Assembly (NCBI RefSeq): GCF_003762925.1
Contig: NZ_RJUK01000001.1
Location: 2,869,429-2,933,428, forward strand
DNA: 64,000 bases
From: Marinimicrobium koreense
Lineage (GTDB): Bacteria > Pseudomonadota > Gammaproteobacteria > Pseudomonadales > Cellvibrionaceae
Reading direction: 5' to 3'
Below, piece after piece: positions 45,826 to 54,346 of this stretch; positions within the stretch are counted from its first letter, which is position 1, and every line of letters begins with the position of its first letter. Below the pieces are notes generated by a model. It ran no database searches and was not told the origin of the DNA. It was given only the letters and a program-made list of their open reading frames with translations. A program made the position numbers and the translations under genes.

Positions 45826-45842
45826 ATGCGGATTATCCGCAT
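45826..45842. promoter_or_regulatory. Perfect 17-bp palindrome, candidate operator
   Basis: ATGCGGAT-T-ATCCGCAT, 8-bp arms with a 1-nt centre. It overlaps a possible -10 region of the symporter gene. Odd-centre palindromes like this fit GntR/FCD-type regulators, and one is encoded at 42429, so it may be the cluster's operator. The link is inference. Confidence 0.45.
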
Positions 45843-45992
45843 AATAGCCGCTCGAAAAATTCCGGCGGAATCCGTGCATTCATCGGCAATACTCTTCGGC
45901 GTACCTCCCAATAGAACGCAGGGCGGCGAAGCGGGCGTAGGGGCGTCCACACCGCACCCGCCGGACAATAATCACATAATATGGAGTGCAAC

Positions 45993-47567
45993 ATGAGCTT
46001 GTCACCACTTGATATAACCACCTTTGCCGTTTACTGCGTGCTGCTGGTCGGCATTGCCTGGTGGGTTTCCCGGGAAAAAGCCGGCCACGAAAAAAACTCC
46101 ACGGACTACTTTCTGGCGGGTAAATCCTTGCCTTGGTGGGCCATTGGCGCCTCGCTGATTGCGGCGAACATTTCCGCCGAGCAGATCATCGGTATGTCCG
46201 GCTCTGGCTTCGCCATCGGCCTGGGCATCGCCTCCTACGAGTGGATGGCAGCCATCACCCTGTTGATCATCGGTAAGTACTTCCTGCCGATCTTCCTGGA
46301 GAAAGGCATCAGCACCATGCCCCAGTTTCTGGAGCAGCGCTATGACAGCCGGGTGCGCACGGTCATGGCGATTTTCTGGCTTGCCCTCTATACCTTTGTG
46401 AACCTGACTTCCATTCTGTGGCTCGGTGCCCTGGCAATCAATGCCATCACCGGGCTGGATCTGGTCTATGGCCTGAGCTTCCTGGCGGTGTTCTCCATCG
46501 GTTACTCCATCTACGGTGGCCTCAAGGCGGTCGCGCTGACCGACATCATCCAGGTGGTGCTGCTGATCATCGGCGGCCTGATGGTGTCCTTCCTGGCGCT
46601 GGACCAGATCGCCGAAAATGCCGGTGGTTCCGGTGCTTTCCAGGGCTTCTCCATCATGCTGGCGGAGATTCCCGAGAAGTTCGACATGATTCTGGACCCG
46701 AGCAACGAACACTACATCAGCCTGCCGGGCATTTCCGTGCTGGTCGGTGGCCTGTGGATCATGAACCTGTCTTACTGGGGCTTTAACCAGTACATCACCC
46801 AGCGCACCCTGGCTGCCAAGAGCCTGGCCGAAGCGCAGAAGGGTATCGCCTTTGCCGCCTACCTGAAAATCCTGATGCCACTGATTGTGGTGCTGCCCGG
46901 TATGGCCGCGGCCATGCTCAAGCCGGATCTGGCCCAGCCGGACCAGGCGTACCCGGAAATGATGAAGCTGGTACCGCAAGGCCTGCTCGGCATCACCTTC
47001 GCCGCCCTGGTGGCCGCGATTGCCTCGTCCCTGGGTTCCATGGTGAACAGTATCTCCACCATCTTCACGATGGACATCTACAGCAAGATGATCAACCAGA
47101 ACGCCACCGAGCATAAAAAGGTCATTATTGGCCGCTCCGTCGCCTGCCTGGCGATGTTGATTGCCGTGATCATCGCCCGCCCGCTGCTGGGTAACTTCCC
47201 CCAGGCGTTCCAGTTTATTCAGGAATTCACCGGTTTCTTCACTCCGGGTATCGTCACGATCTTCCTGCTGGGCTTTTTCTGGAAGCGCGCAACCGCGACG
47301 TCAGCACTGGTCGCGGCCATTGCCTCGGTCGTGCTCTCCGCGCTGTTCTGGAAGTTCATGCCCGGCCTGCCGTTTATTGATCGGGTGGGTATCGTGTTTA
47401 TTGCCTGTGTGGTGCTGGCCGTCGTGATTACCCTGATCAGCGGTGCCAAAGAGCAAAGCAATGCCATTCACCTGGACAACATCGATTTCAGCACCCGTAC
47501 CAGCTTCAATGTGTTGAGCATCGGTGTGGTTCTGATCCTGGTCGCGCTGTACAGCGTCTGGTGGTAA
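45993..47567 (+). CDS. Sodium/sugar symporter (SSS family, SglT-like)
   Basis: A 524-residue membrane transporter with about 14 helices. Diagnostic SSS segments include DYFLAGKSLPWWAIGASLIAANIS (about 30-53), YSIYGGLKAVALTDIIQ (about 172) and the AALVAAIASSLGSMVNS block (about 335). It is closest in pattern to vSGLT-type galactose/glucose carriers. The ATG at 45993 is chosen because GGAG sits 6 bp upstream, not the ATG at 45981. It would import the sugar oxidised by the SDR, lactonase and dehydratase encoded around it. Confidence 0.9.
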   Translation: MSLSPLDITTFAVYCVLLVGIAWWVSREKAGHEKNSTDYFLAGKSLPWWAIGASLIAANISAEQIIGMSGSGFAIGLGIASYEWMAAITLLIIGKYFLPIFLEKGISTMPQFLEQRYDSRVRTVMAIFWLALYTFVNLTSILWLGALAINAITGLDLVYGLSFLAVFSIGYSIYGGLKAVALTDIIQVVLLIIGGLMVSFLALDQIAENAGGSGAFQGFSIMLAEIPEKFDMILDPSNEHYISLPGISVLVGGLWIMNLSYWGFNQYITQRTLAAKSLAEAQKGIAFAAYLKILMPLIVVLPGMAAAMLKPDLAQPDQAYPEMMKLVPQGLLGITFAALVAAIASSLGSMVNSISTIFTMDIYSKMINQNATEHKKVIIGRSVACLAMLIAVIIARPLLGNFPQAFQFIQEFTGFFTPGIVTIFLLGFFWKRATATSALVAAIASVVLSALFWKFMPGLPFIDRVGIVFIACVVLAVVITLISGAKEQSNAIHLDNIDFSTRTSFNVLSIGVVLILVALYSVWW

Positions 47568-47570
47568 ATC

Positions 47571-48482
47571 GTGCGGCAGCCCGAGTGTATTAAAAGCCTG
47601 CCAGTCGGGAATGTTCTGGGAGAAGGGGTGCTCTGGCACCCCGACCAGCAATCCCTCTGGTGGACCGATATCCTCGGTTGTCGTCTTTACCGCTATCACC
47701 CCGACTCGGACTCCCTGACCGAGTGGTCCACACCCGAACGGCTCACCGCCTTCGGGATTGTGGCGCCTTCGCAAGCTATCTCACAAGCCCCCCAGACCCT
47801 GATCGCCAGCTTTGACAAGGGCTTTGCTCTGTACACGCCAGAAACCGGCGACTGTCACTGGTTGGCCCACCCCGAAGCGCACAAACCGGGCAATCGGTTC
47901 AACGATGGCAAGGTTGATCGGCAGGGCCGTTTTTGGGCCGGCACCATGGTGGAAGCCGGGGACCCGCTGGCGGATGAGGATGGCGCCGCGCTCTACTGCT
48001 GGACGGCTGACGGCGATGTGCAGCCGCATTTACGGGGCCTGGGCATCAGCAATGGTTTGTGCTGGAGCCCGGACAGTCGCACCGCTTATCTGTCTGATTC
48101 CGCCCGGGGGGTCTATTACGCCTATGACTTCGACGCCCACAGTGGCAGTTTCAGCAACCGTCGAGTGTTTGCCCTGGCCCCTGAGGGCACTGGTCATGAC
48201 GGCAGTTGTGTAGATGCCGAGGGCAATGTCTGGAATGCCCTGTTCGGTGGCGGCCAAGTGGTGTGTTACTCCCCCGAGGGCGAAGTGTTGCTGGAGCTAG
48301 AGGTTCCGGTCAGTCAGCCCACCTGTGTGGCTTTTGGTGGTCCGGATCTGTCCTGGCTGCTTGTTACCACTGCGCGGGTGAATTTGTCTGAGGCACAATT
48401 GGCCCGAGAGCCCGAGGCGGGCAATCTGTTGATTTACCAGACCGATGTGAAGGGGTTGCCGGTGGATTTCTTTCGGGGGTAG
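47571..48482 (+). CDS. SMP-30/gluconolactonase family sugar lactonase
   Basis: A 303-residue six-bladed propeller enzyme, starting at GTG 3 bp after the symporter stop, so coupled to it. It has LGEGVLWHPDQQSLWWTD (about 16), NRFNDGKVDRQGRFWAGTM (about 108) and GISNGLCWSPDS (about 155) with the metal Glu, Asn and Asp of the family. It would open the aldono-lactone made by the SDR, as XylC does in the Weimberg pathway. Confidence 0.88.
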   Translation: MRQPECIKSLPVGNVLGEGVLWHPDQQSLWWTDILGCRLYRYHPDSDSLTEWSTPERLTAFGIVAPSQAISQAPQTLIASFDKGFALYTPETGDCHWLAHPEAHKPGNRFNDGKVDRQGRFWAGTMVEAGDPLADEDGAALYCWTADGDVQPHLRGLGISNGLCWSPDSRTAYLSDSARGVYYAYDFDAHSGSFSNRRVFALAPEGTGHDGSCVDAEGNVWNALFGGGQVVCYSPEGEVLLELEVPVSQPTCVAFGGPDLSWLLVTTARVNLSEAQLAREPEAGNLLIYQTDVKGLPVDFFRG

Positions 48483-48488
48483 GGCACG

Positions 48489-49994
48489 TTATCCCTTACG
48501 CCGATCCAACGTCCGATACCCCAACGCCTCACTGATATGCACCGTTTCCAGAGACTCACTCCCCGACATGTCGGCAAGCGTCCGCGCCACTTTCAAAACG
48601 CGATGATACGCCCGGCTCGATAACCCGAGCTTTTCAATCGCATCCTCCAGCAGGTTCTTATTGGCCGGCGTCAGCGCACACACCCGCTCCAGCTCAGGCA
48701 CACTCAACTGATGGTTGGCTTTGCCCTGCCGGTCCAGCTGCCGCTGCCGGGCGGCGATCACCCGTTCGCGCACAACGGTACTGCGCTCGCCTTCACCTTT
48801 ACTCTGCAGCTCCCCGCGTTTCAGCAACCGAACCGGTACGTGCATATCAATGCGATCCAATAGCGGACCGGAAATCTTGTCCCGGTAGCGACGAATCTGA
48901 TCCGGCGTGCAGGTGCAGTCGCCCTCGGCCGCACCGTGGTAACCGCAGGGGCAGGGGTTCATGGCCGCTACCAATTGAAACCGGGCCGGGTACACCGCCT
49001 GTGCCCGGGCGCGGGAGATACGCACTTCGCCGCTCTCCAGGGGCTCGCGCAAGACTTCCAGCACATGCCGGTGAAACTCCGGCAACTCGTCCAGAAACAA
49101 CACCCCACTGTGGGCCAGAGAAATCTCCCCTGGGCGCGGATTGGAGCCGCCGCCCACCAATGCAATGGCCGAGGCGGTGTGGTGGGGTGACCGGAAAGGC
49201 CGTACCCGATTGCTGTGACTGCCGGCACCGGGGGCCACTGAATACACCGCCGCCACATCCAACCGCTCACGATTTTCCAGCGGGGGCAGTATGCCGGGCA
49301 GGCGACTGGCGAGCATGGTTTTGCCAGTCCCCGGCGGCCCATACATCAACAGGTTATGGCCGCCGCTGGCCGCGACCTCAAGAGCCCGCTTGGCCTGTAC
49401 CTGGCCTTTGACATCACTGAGGTCAAAATCCAGAGTCGGTTCGTCGGTGGCATCGAACGGTCCTTCGGCCTGGGGCAAGCGCTCCCGCTGATGCAGGTGC
49501 GCGCACACCGAGAGCAGGTTTTTTGCGGAGAACACGGCCGTGGAATCACACAGCGCGGCTTCCTCGGCGTTGTCGGCGGCGACCACCAGATGCCGTTTGG
49601 CATCGCTGGCAGCCAACGCCGCAGGCAGGGCACCGGTGACCGGACGCAGCTCGCCGGAGAGGGCCAGCTCACCCATAAATTCACAACCGCTCAGGCTGTC
49701 TTCCGGTATCTGACCCGAGGCGGCCAGAATGCCCAGGGCGATCGGGAGGTCAAAACGACCCCCTTCTTTGGGAAGGTCCGCAGGCGCGAGATTGACGGTA
49801 ATCCGTCGGGCGGGAAATTCCAGGTGGCTGTTGAGAATGGCACTGCGCACCCGGTCCTTGCTTTCTTTCACGGCGGTTTCCGGCAGGCCCACCATATTCA
49901 GGGCGGGCAGGCCGTTGGAGAGATGAACTTCGACGGTGACCAGCGGGGCCTGGACCCCGAGCTTTGCACGCGAATAAACAACGGCGAGCGACAT
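48489..49994 (-). CDS. comM: ComM/YifB-like Mg chelatase-family ATPase
   Basis: A 501-residue AAA+ protein; in Vibrio and others ComM is a hexameric branch-migration helicase that aids integration of transforming DNA. An N-terminal Lon-like domain (about 20-140) is followed by the ATPase with Walker A GPPGTGKT (about 221) and the zinc-like PCPCGYHG segment (about 345), then the C-terminal ChlI domain (about 400-495). The canonical start MSLAVVYSRA is at 49994. Its 3' end is 6 bp from the convergent lactonase. Confidence 0.93.
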   Translation of the reverse strand: MSLAVVYSRAKLGVQAPLVTVEVHLSNGLPALNMVGLPETAVKESKDRVRSAILNSHLEFPARRITVNLAPADLPKEGGRFDLPIALGILAASGQIPEDSLSGCEFMGELALSGELRPVTGALPAALAASDAKRHLVVAADNAEEAALCDSTAVFSAKNLLSVCAHLHQRERLPQAEGPFDATDEPTLDFDLSDVKGQVQAKRALEVAASGGHNLLMYGPPGTGKTMLASRLPGILPPLENRERLDVAAVYSVAPGAGSHSNRVRPFRSPHHTASAIALVGGGSNPRPGEISLAHSGVLFLDELPEFHRHVLEVLREPLESGEVRISRARAQAVYPARFQLVAAMNPCPCGYHGAAEGDCTCTPDQIRRYRDKISGPLLDRIDMHVPVRLLKRGELQSKGEGERSTVVRERVIAARQRQLDRQGKANHQLSVPELERVCALTPANKNLLEDAIEKLGLSSRAYHRVLKVARTLADMSGSESLETVHISEALGYRTLDRRKG

Positions 49995-50094
49995 GAGCAA
50001 TCCTTGCGTGTGTGAGTTTCGTTCTGGGGGAAATATACCTTAACGGGGTAGTCTGAAAAAGGAACCGGGTTCCGTTTTTCGGGACAGGACTGCT

Positions 50095-50131
50095 GTCGGA
50101 TTACGCGCGGTGCGCTAATCCGACCTACCGG
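50095..50131. repeat. GGCGGAT-type palindrome, family B copy 4 (divergent)
   Basis: GTCGGATTACGCGCGGTGC then GCTAATCCGACCTACCGG: hairpin TCGGATTaCGC/GCGcTAATCCGA. It overlaps the ubiK stop, so it supplies the last codons of that gene. Confidence 0.7.
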
Positions 50132-50357
50132 AGCGCTTTTCCAGATCGGCGAGTTGTTTCTCCAGTTGTTCCAGACGCTCGCGGGTGCGTTGGAGTACAG
50201 CGCTCTGGGCGTCAAACTCTTCGCGGGTGACCAGATCCATCTTTCCGAGCGCGGACTGCACGGCGGCTTTGATTTCCTGCTTGGGAAGCATGTCCTGCAA
50301 GCCCGGCAATTTGCGGTCAATTTCCTGAAAGAATTTCTGGGCAAAGTCGTTAATCAT
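50115..50357 (-). CDS. ubiK: Ubiquinone biosynthesis accessory factor (BMFP/YqiC family)
   Basis: An 80-residue protein with an amphipathic N-terminus (INDFAQKFFQEIDRKLPG) and a C-terminal coiled coil (about 42-75, LQRTRERLEQLEKQLADLEKR) that trimerises in family members. UbiK helps the cytoplasmic Ubi complex in coenzyme Q synthesis. It lies upstream of comM on the same strand. The extreme C-terminus lies within a repeat element. Confidence 0.88.
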   Translation of the reverse strand: MINDFAQKFFQEIDRKLPGLQDMLPKQEIKAAVQSALGKMDLVTREEFDAQSAVLQRTRERLEQLEKQLADLEKRSGRSD

Positions 50358-50413
50358 AGGGGCGCTCGATCATGCTGGGGAAAACCCCAGTGTAGCGTGT
50401 CGGCTAGCGGCTG

Positions 50414-51235
50414 TCAGTGCTTGCGATGGTACAGGCGCATGGCCAAGGGGCCAAAAGTGAGGGTCAGTAGCGCGGGCGTGAGCAGGGCTATGCCCAGTGA
50501 AAACGCCACCAGCTCGCCAACCATGGCGCCGCGCATCGCGGAGACCAGATGGGATACCGGGTTCAGTGCCACCAGGGTCTGGAGAAGTTCGGGCATGGTG
50601 GCCGGGTCCACATAGATATTGGACACAAAGGTCAGAGGCATCAGCACCAGCCAGCTCAGGGTCATGACCGCGCCGGGGGTGCGCAGCAGCAGGCCCAGGA
50701 CGGTGAAAATCCAGCCCAGTCCAAAACCAAAAATGTTCAGTAGCACAAGCGACAGGAGCACGCCGACAATACCCTGTTCCGGGCGATAGCCAAGCAGCAG
50801 TCCAATCAAAACCACAATCAGCGAGGCGCCGGTGTAGCGCAGGATATCGCCGAGCATCGCACCGACCAGAGGCGCGGGTGCCCAGATGGGCAGGGACTTG
50901 AATCGGTCGTACACGCCCTTGGACAGATCCCCGTTGAGGGTGACGCCGGTGTAAATGGACGTAAACACCACGGTCTGAGCCAGAATGCCGGGCAACAGGT
51001 ACTGGAGGTAGTCACCAGTGGAACCGGCCAGGGCACCGCCAAAGAGGTAGGTAAACATGACCGTGAACATGATGGGCGTGACCAGCACATCAAACATCTG
51101 CTCCGGGACATACTTGATCTTGAGCAGCGCGCGCCAGCCGAACGCAATGGTACAGGCGATGGGTCCGGCGGGGGCCGGGCGATCGAGTACACGGATACCC
51201 CGGATGAGCGCGCGGGCGGAGGAAGATCCACTCAT
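50414..51235 (-). CDS. ABC-2 type exporter permease (DrrB-like)
   Basis: A 273-residue membrane protein with six hydrophobic segments and the ABC-2 signature ([19 protein letters not shown] about 95; [20 protein letters not shown] about 195). It is the membrane partner of the ATPase upstream, whose stop overlaps its ATG by 4 bp. DrrAB-type pairs export hydrophobic compounds; the substrate here is unknown. Confidence 0.87.
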   Translation of the reverse strand: MSGSSSARALIRGIRVLDRPAPAGPIACTIAFGWRALLKIKYVPEQMFDVLVTPIMFTVMFTYLFGGALAGSTGDYLQYLLPGILAQTVVFTSIYTGVTLNGDLSKGVYDRFKSLPIWAPAPLVGAMLGDILRYTGASLIVVLIGLLLGYRPEQGIVGVLLSLVLLNIFGFGLGWIFTVLGLLLRTPGAVMTLSWLVLMPLTFVSNIYVDPATMPELLQTLVALNPVSHLVSAMRGAMVGELVAFSLGIALLTPALLTLTFGPLAMRLYHRKH

Positions 51236-52212
51236 TGGGAGGCTTCCTCCGGATCGTTCTGTGGGCTTACGGTGTGCCCGGTCAGGGAGAGAAAAACTTC
51301 ATCAAGGCTGGGCTGGCCCATGGAAAAGCTATTCAACCCGATGCCCGCCTGGGGCAGTTCGGCCAGCGCCCGGGTGGCCTCGGAGCTGTCCGAAAGTTGC
51401 ACCGTCAGGCTGGCCGGATCGGCTTCCAGATGCACCAGGCTGTCGAGATGACCAGCGAGGATCAGCTGTGCCTGTTCCCGCTGGGCCGGGTCGGTCAGTT
51501 GCAGATGCAGTACGTTGCTACCGACCGAGGCTTTGAGCTCCCGACTGGTGCCTTCGGCAATGACGGCCCCCTGGTCGATGACGGCGATGCGCTCGGCGAG
51601 TTGGTCGGCTTCCTCCAGATACTGAGTCGTGAGCAGCACGGTAGTGCCATCGTCCACCAACCCGCGCACAATGTCCCACACCTGATTGCGGGAGCGCGGA
51701 TCCAGGCCGGTGGTGGGTTCATCCAGAAACAGCAGGTCTGGCGTGATGATCAGAGAGGCGGCGATATCCAGACGGCGACGCATGCCCCCGGAATAGGTTT
51801 TAACCTGGCGCCGTGCGGCATCCTGAAGGTCGAACGCCTTGAGTAATGTGTCTGCGCGAACGCGGCCGCCGAGCCAACTGAAACCCTGCAGCCGGGCGAG
51901 CAGGGTCAGGTTTTCCCGGCCGGAGAGATCTTCGTCCACCGAGGCGAACTGTCCGGTCAGACTGATGCGGGCGCGGACCTGCTCTGCCTGATGGACCAGA
52001 TCGTGCCCCAGTACCCGGGCTTCGCCACCGCTGGGTGGCAGTAAGGTCGAGAGCATGCGCACGGTGGTGGTTTTGCCGGCGCCGTTGGGGCCGAGTAGGC
52101 CATAGACACTGCCGCGCTTTACCTGGAGGTCGATCCCACGTACGGCGAGGGTGCTACCAAAGGCCTTGCGCAGCCCTCGGGTTTCGATGGCAAAGTCGGG
52201 TGTCGAATCCAT
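51232..52212 (-). CDS. ABC exporter ATPase (DrrA-like)
   Basis: A 326-residue ATP-binding subunit with Walker [11 protein letters not shown] (about 38), signature [12 protein letters not shown] (about 138), Walker B LLFLDEPT (about 157) and a C-terminal DUF4162-like extension (about 235-310) typical of drug-export DrrA proteins. I start at [10 protein letters not shown] (52212), with AAGGA upstream; the TTG start at 52245 is less likely. It is coupled to the permease. Confidence 0.9.
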   Translation of the reverse strand: MDSTPDFAIETRGLRKAFGSTLAVRGIDLQVKRGSVYGLLGPNGAGKTTTVRMLSTLLPPSGGEARVLGHDLVHQAEQVRARISLTGQFASVDEDLSGRENLTLLARLQGFSWLGGRVRADTLLKAFDLQDAARRQVKTYSGGMRRRLDIAASLIITPDLLFLDEPTTGLDPRSRNQVWDIVRGLVDDGTTVLLTTQYLEEADQLAERIAVIDQGAVIAEGTSRELKASVGSNVLHLQLTDPAQREQAQLILAGHLDSLVHLEADPASLTVQLSDSSEATRALAELPQAGIGLNSFSMGQPSLDEVFLSLTGHTVSPQNDPEEASQ

Positions 52213-52291
52213 GAAGTCGGGTCCTTCGATGACGCTGTTGCTCAAAGGGGCAAAGCTAGCATGATCGTCGGCAGCAAACTGTGAGAAATTG

Positions 52292-53995
52292 TTACGCGAT
52301 ACTGTGCCATTGCTTGACCGTGTGGCACACCTTGTCCACCGGTTGGGGGGCGCAGAACAGATAGCCCTGCATCTGATCGCAGCCGGCGGCCTGCAGCCAG
52401 TCTCTCTGTTCCTGGGTTTCCACGCTTTCGGCGATCACCACTTTGCCCAGATTATGTGCGAGGTTGATCATGGCGGTGACCAGGCGTTGGTCGTCAACGC
52501 TGTGGTTCAGGGCGGCCAAAAAGCGGGAATCAATTTTTACCGCCCGGATGGGCAGGCGTTGCAGGTGCAGGAAGGAGCAGCTACCACTGCCAAACTGGTC
52601 CAGGGAGAATTCCAGGCCCAGGTGCGATAGTGGCCGCATGCATAGGCTGACCAAATCGAGATTGTCCATCAGGCTGGCTTCGGTGAGCTCAAACTCCAGA
52701 TTTCGGCCGGGCACATTGAGCTGGTTCAGGGTCCCCGCCAGCCGATGCACCAGTTGTTCATCCCGGAACTGGCGCACCGAGAGGTTGACCGCCATGCGCA
52801 AGTCCAGCTGACACTCGCGCTGCAGCAGGCACAGGTCCTTGCAGGCGCGCTCCACAATCCAGTAGCCAATGTCGTTGATCAGGCCGGTATCTTCGGCAAC
52901 GCTGATGAATTCTTTGGCATCGAGCAGGCCGCGCTCGGGATGCTGCCAGCGCAGCAGTGCCTCCATGGCGACAATGTCCCCGGTATTGAGGTCGATGCGG
53001 GGCTGGTACTCCAGGCTGAGCTGATTCAGTCGCAGGGCGGCCCGCAGGTCGGACTCCATTCGCAGTTGCAGGCGCACGGCTTTGTTCATGGCTTCGGTAA
53101 AAAAGCGGTAACTGCTGTCGTCCTGTTGTTTGGCCTGATACATCGCCATATCGGCGTTCTTGAGCAGACTTTCGGCATCGCGGCCGCCGTCCGGATAGAC
53201 CGCGATGCCAATGCTGCAGCCGATGCGCATTTCGTAGCCGCCGATATGATAGGGCGCACCGATACGTTCGATGATTTTCTCGGCAATATGGGCAATGTTG
53301 GCGCCATTATCGGTGTTTTCCAGCAGCAGAGTAAATTCATCGCCCCCCATGCGGGCAACCGAGTCGCTGCGGCGCATGCATTCCTTGAGGCGGTCCGCGC
53401 ACACCCGGATCATGGTGTCGCCGGTGTCGTGGCCGAAGCTGTCATTCACCTGTTTGAAGCCGTTCAGGTCTATGAACATCAGTGCGAACTGGCCCTGATC
53501 CCGGTCCGCCAGGCGGATGGCGTGTTCGAGACGGTCTCGAAAAAGAATGCGGTTGGGGATGTCGGTGAGGGTATCGTAGTGCGCCAGGCGACTCAGGTGT
53601 TGCTCGGTGCGCTTGCGCTCGATGGCGTAGCGCAGGGTACGCTCGAGCAGCTGGGTATCGATATGGCCCTTGATCAGGTAGTCGGCGGCGCCGGCGCGAA
53701 TGGCTTCCCGGTCCACCTCGGTTTCCATTTCGCTGGTCATGACCACGATCGGGGTGGTGCAGGCCTGGGTTTTGGCGGCGGTCAGCAGGTCCTGAGCGGT
53801 GTGGCCATTACCCCAGTAATAGTCCAGCAGCACCAGGTCGTAGTCGTCACCAAAAATGGCGGGCAAAGCGCCATCCAGCCGGTCGTGCCAGACCAGCTGA
53901 TAGTCGGTGTGGTGAATCTTTGACAACAGGTCGGCCAGTAGCAGGTACTCGCCTTCCTCGCCGTCAATAAAGAGGATCTTTACGATTCTGTCCAT
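52292..53995 (-). CDS. Response regulator with GGDEF and EAL domains
   Basis: A 567-residue cytoplasmic c-di-GMP protein. REC domain (about 3-120): phospho-acceptor in LVLLDYY, switch Thr in VMTSE and Lys in LIKGHI. GGDEF domain (about 130-290): intact GGDEF (217-221) with I-site RRSD five residues before. EAL domain (about 310-560): E345-A-L, catalytic-type AVNLS, ELTE and AESVE are present, but the usual DDFG metal motif reads D466-Q467-F-G. Loss of the second Asp may weaken phosphodiesterase activity, leaning the protein toward synthesis. ATG 53995 places REC at the start; an upstream ATG (54034) is possible. No histidine kinase is adjacent. Confidence 0.88.
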   Translation of the reverse strand: MDRIVKILFIDGEEGEYLLLADLLSKIHHTDYQLVWHDRLDGALPAIFGDDYDLVLLDYYWGNGHTAQDLLTAAKTQACTTPIVVMTSEMETEVDREAIRAGAADYLIKGHIDTQLLERTLRYAIERKRTEQHLSRLAHYDTLTDIPNRILFRDRLEHAIRLADRDQGQFALMFIDLNGFKQVNDSFGHDTGDTMIRVCADRLKECMRRSDSVARMGGDEFTLLLENTDNGANIAHIAEKIIERIGAPYHIGGYEMRIGCSIGIAVYPDGGRDAESLLKNADMAMYQAKQQDDSSYRFFTEAMNKAVRLQLRMESDLRAALRLNQLSLEYQPRIDLNTGDIVAMEALLRWQHPERGLLDAKEFISVAEDTGLINDIGYWIVERACKDLCLLQRECQLDLRMAVNLSVRQFRDEQLVHRLAGTLNQLNVPGRNLEFELTEASLMDNLDLVSLCMRPLSHLGLEFSLDQFGSGSCSFLHLQRLPIRAVKIDSRFLAALNHSVDDQRLVTAMINLAHNLGKVVIAESVETQEQRDWLQAAGCDQMQGYLFCAPQPVDKVCHTVKQWHSIA

Positions 53996-54346
53996 TGCCC
54001 GATTCCATGGTTCCTTTGGTATCGTTGGGGGCATCGCAGGGCTTCAGTGCGCTCAACCTTGACGCCGCCGACCCGGCCGCGCGAGGCGATCCGGTTCTCG
54101 TTGTTTATGACCCAATACTCATCTACCTTGACGGACCACACAGCATGAAGAAATCCGCGCCAGTTGAGGACTTTACACCACCTATACCCCATAATAAACC
54201 ACTTTCGCGGGGTGCCAATGGCCGCTGGTCGGGCAGTGACACGTGCGTCTCTGCGGGTGCTTGCGTGCCCTTGGCGCCCTGCTACAATGCCGGCCCCCTG
54301 TGTCAGCCACGCCTGATGACGCCACGCACTGAATTGGTGAGGTACT
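53996..54346. promoter_or_regulatory. 351-bp divergent region, GGDEF-EAL gene / rep
   Basis: No convincing gene. The rep side has a promoter-like pair TTGCGT (54261-54266) and TACAAT (54283-54288) with a 16-bp spacer and an extended TGC before the -10. Open frames across this gap lack coding character. Confidence 0.45.

Larger units (their letters stand above)
45689..45992. promoter_or_regulatory. Intergenic region upstream of sugar symporter
   Basis: About 300 bp without a gene. It holds a family B palindrome just after the SDR stop, then a 17-bp perfect palindrome (annotated separately) near a CATAATAG -10-like box, so the symporter and lactonase probably have their own regulated promoter. 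Confidence 0.5.

Noticed and set aside
45529..45996. 155-residue frame running from the SDR gene through the intergenic region
   Set aside because: It begins inside the SDR gene in another frame, crosses a palindromic repeat and has no ribosome site.
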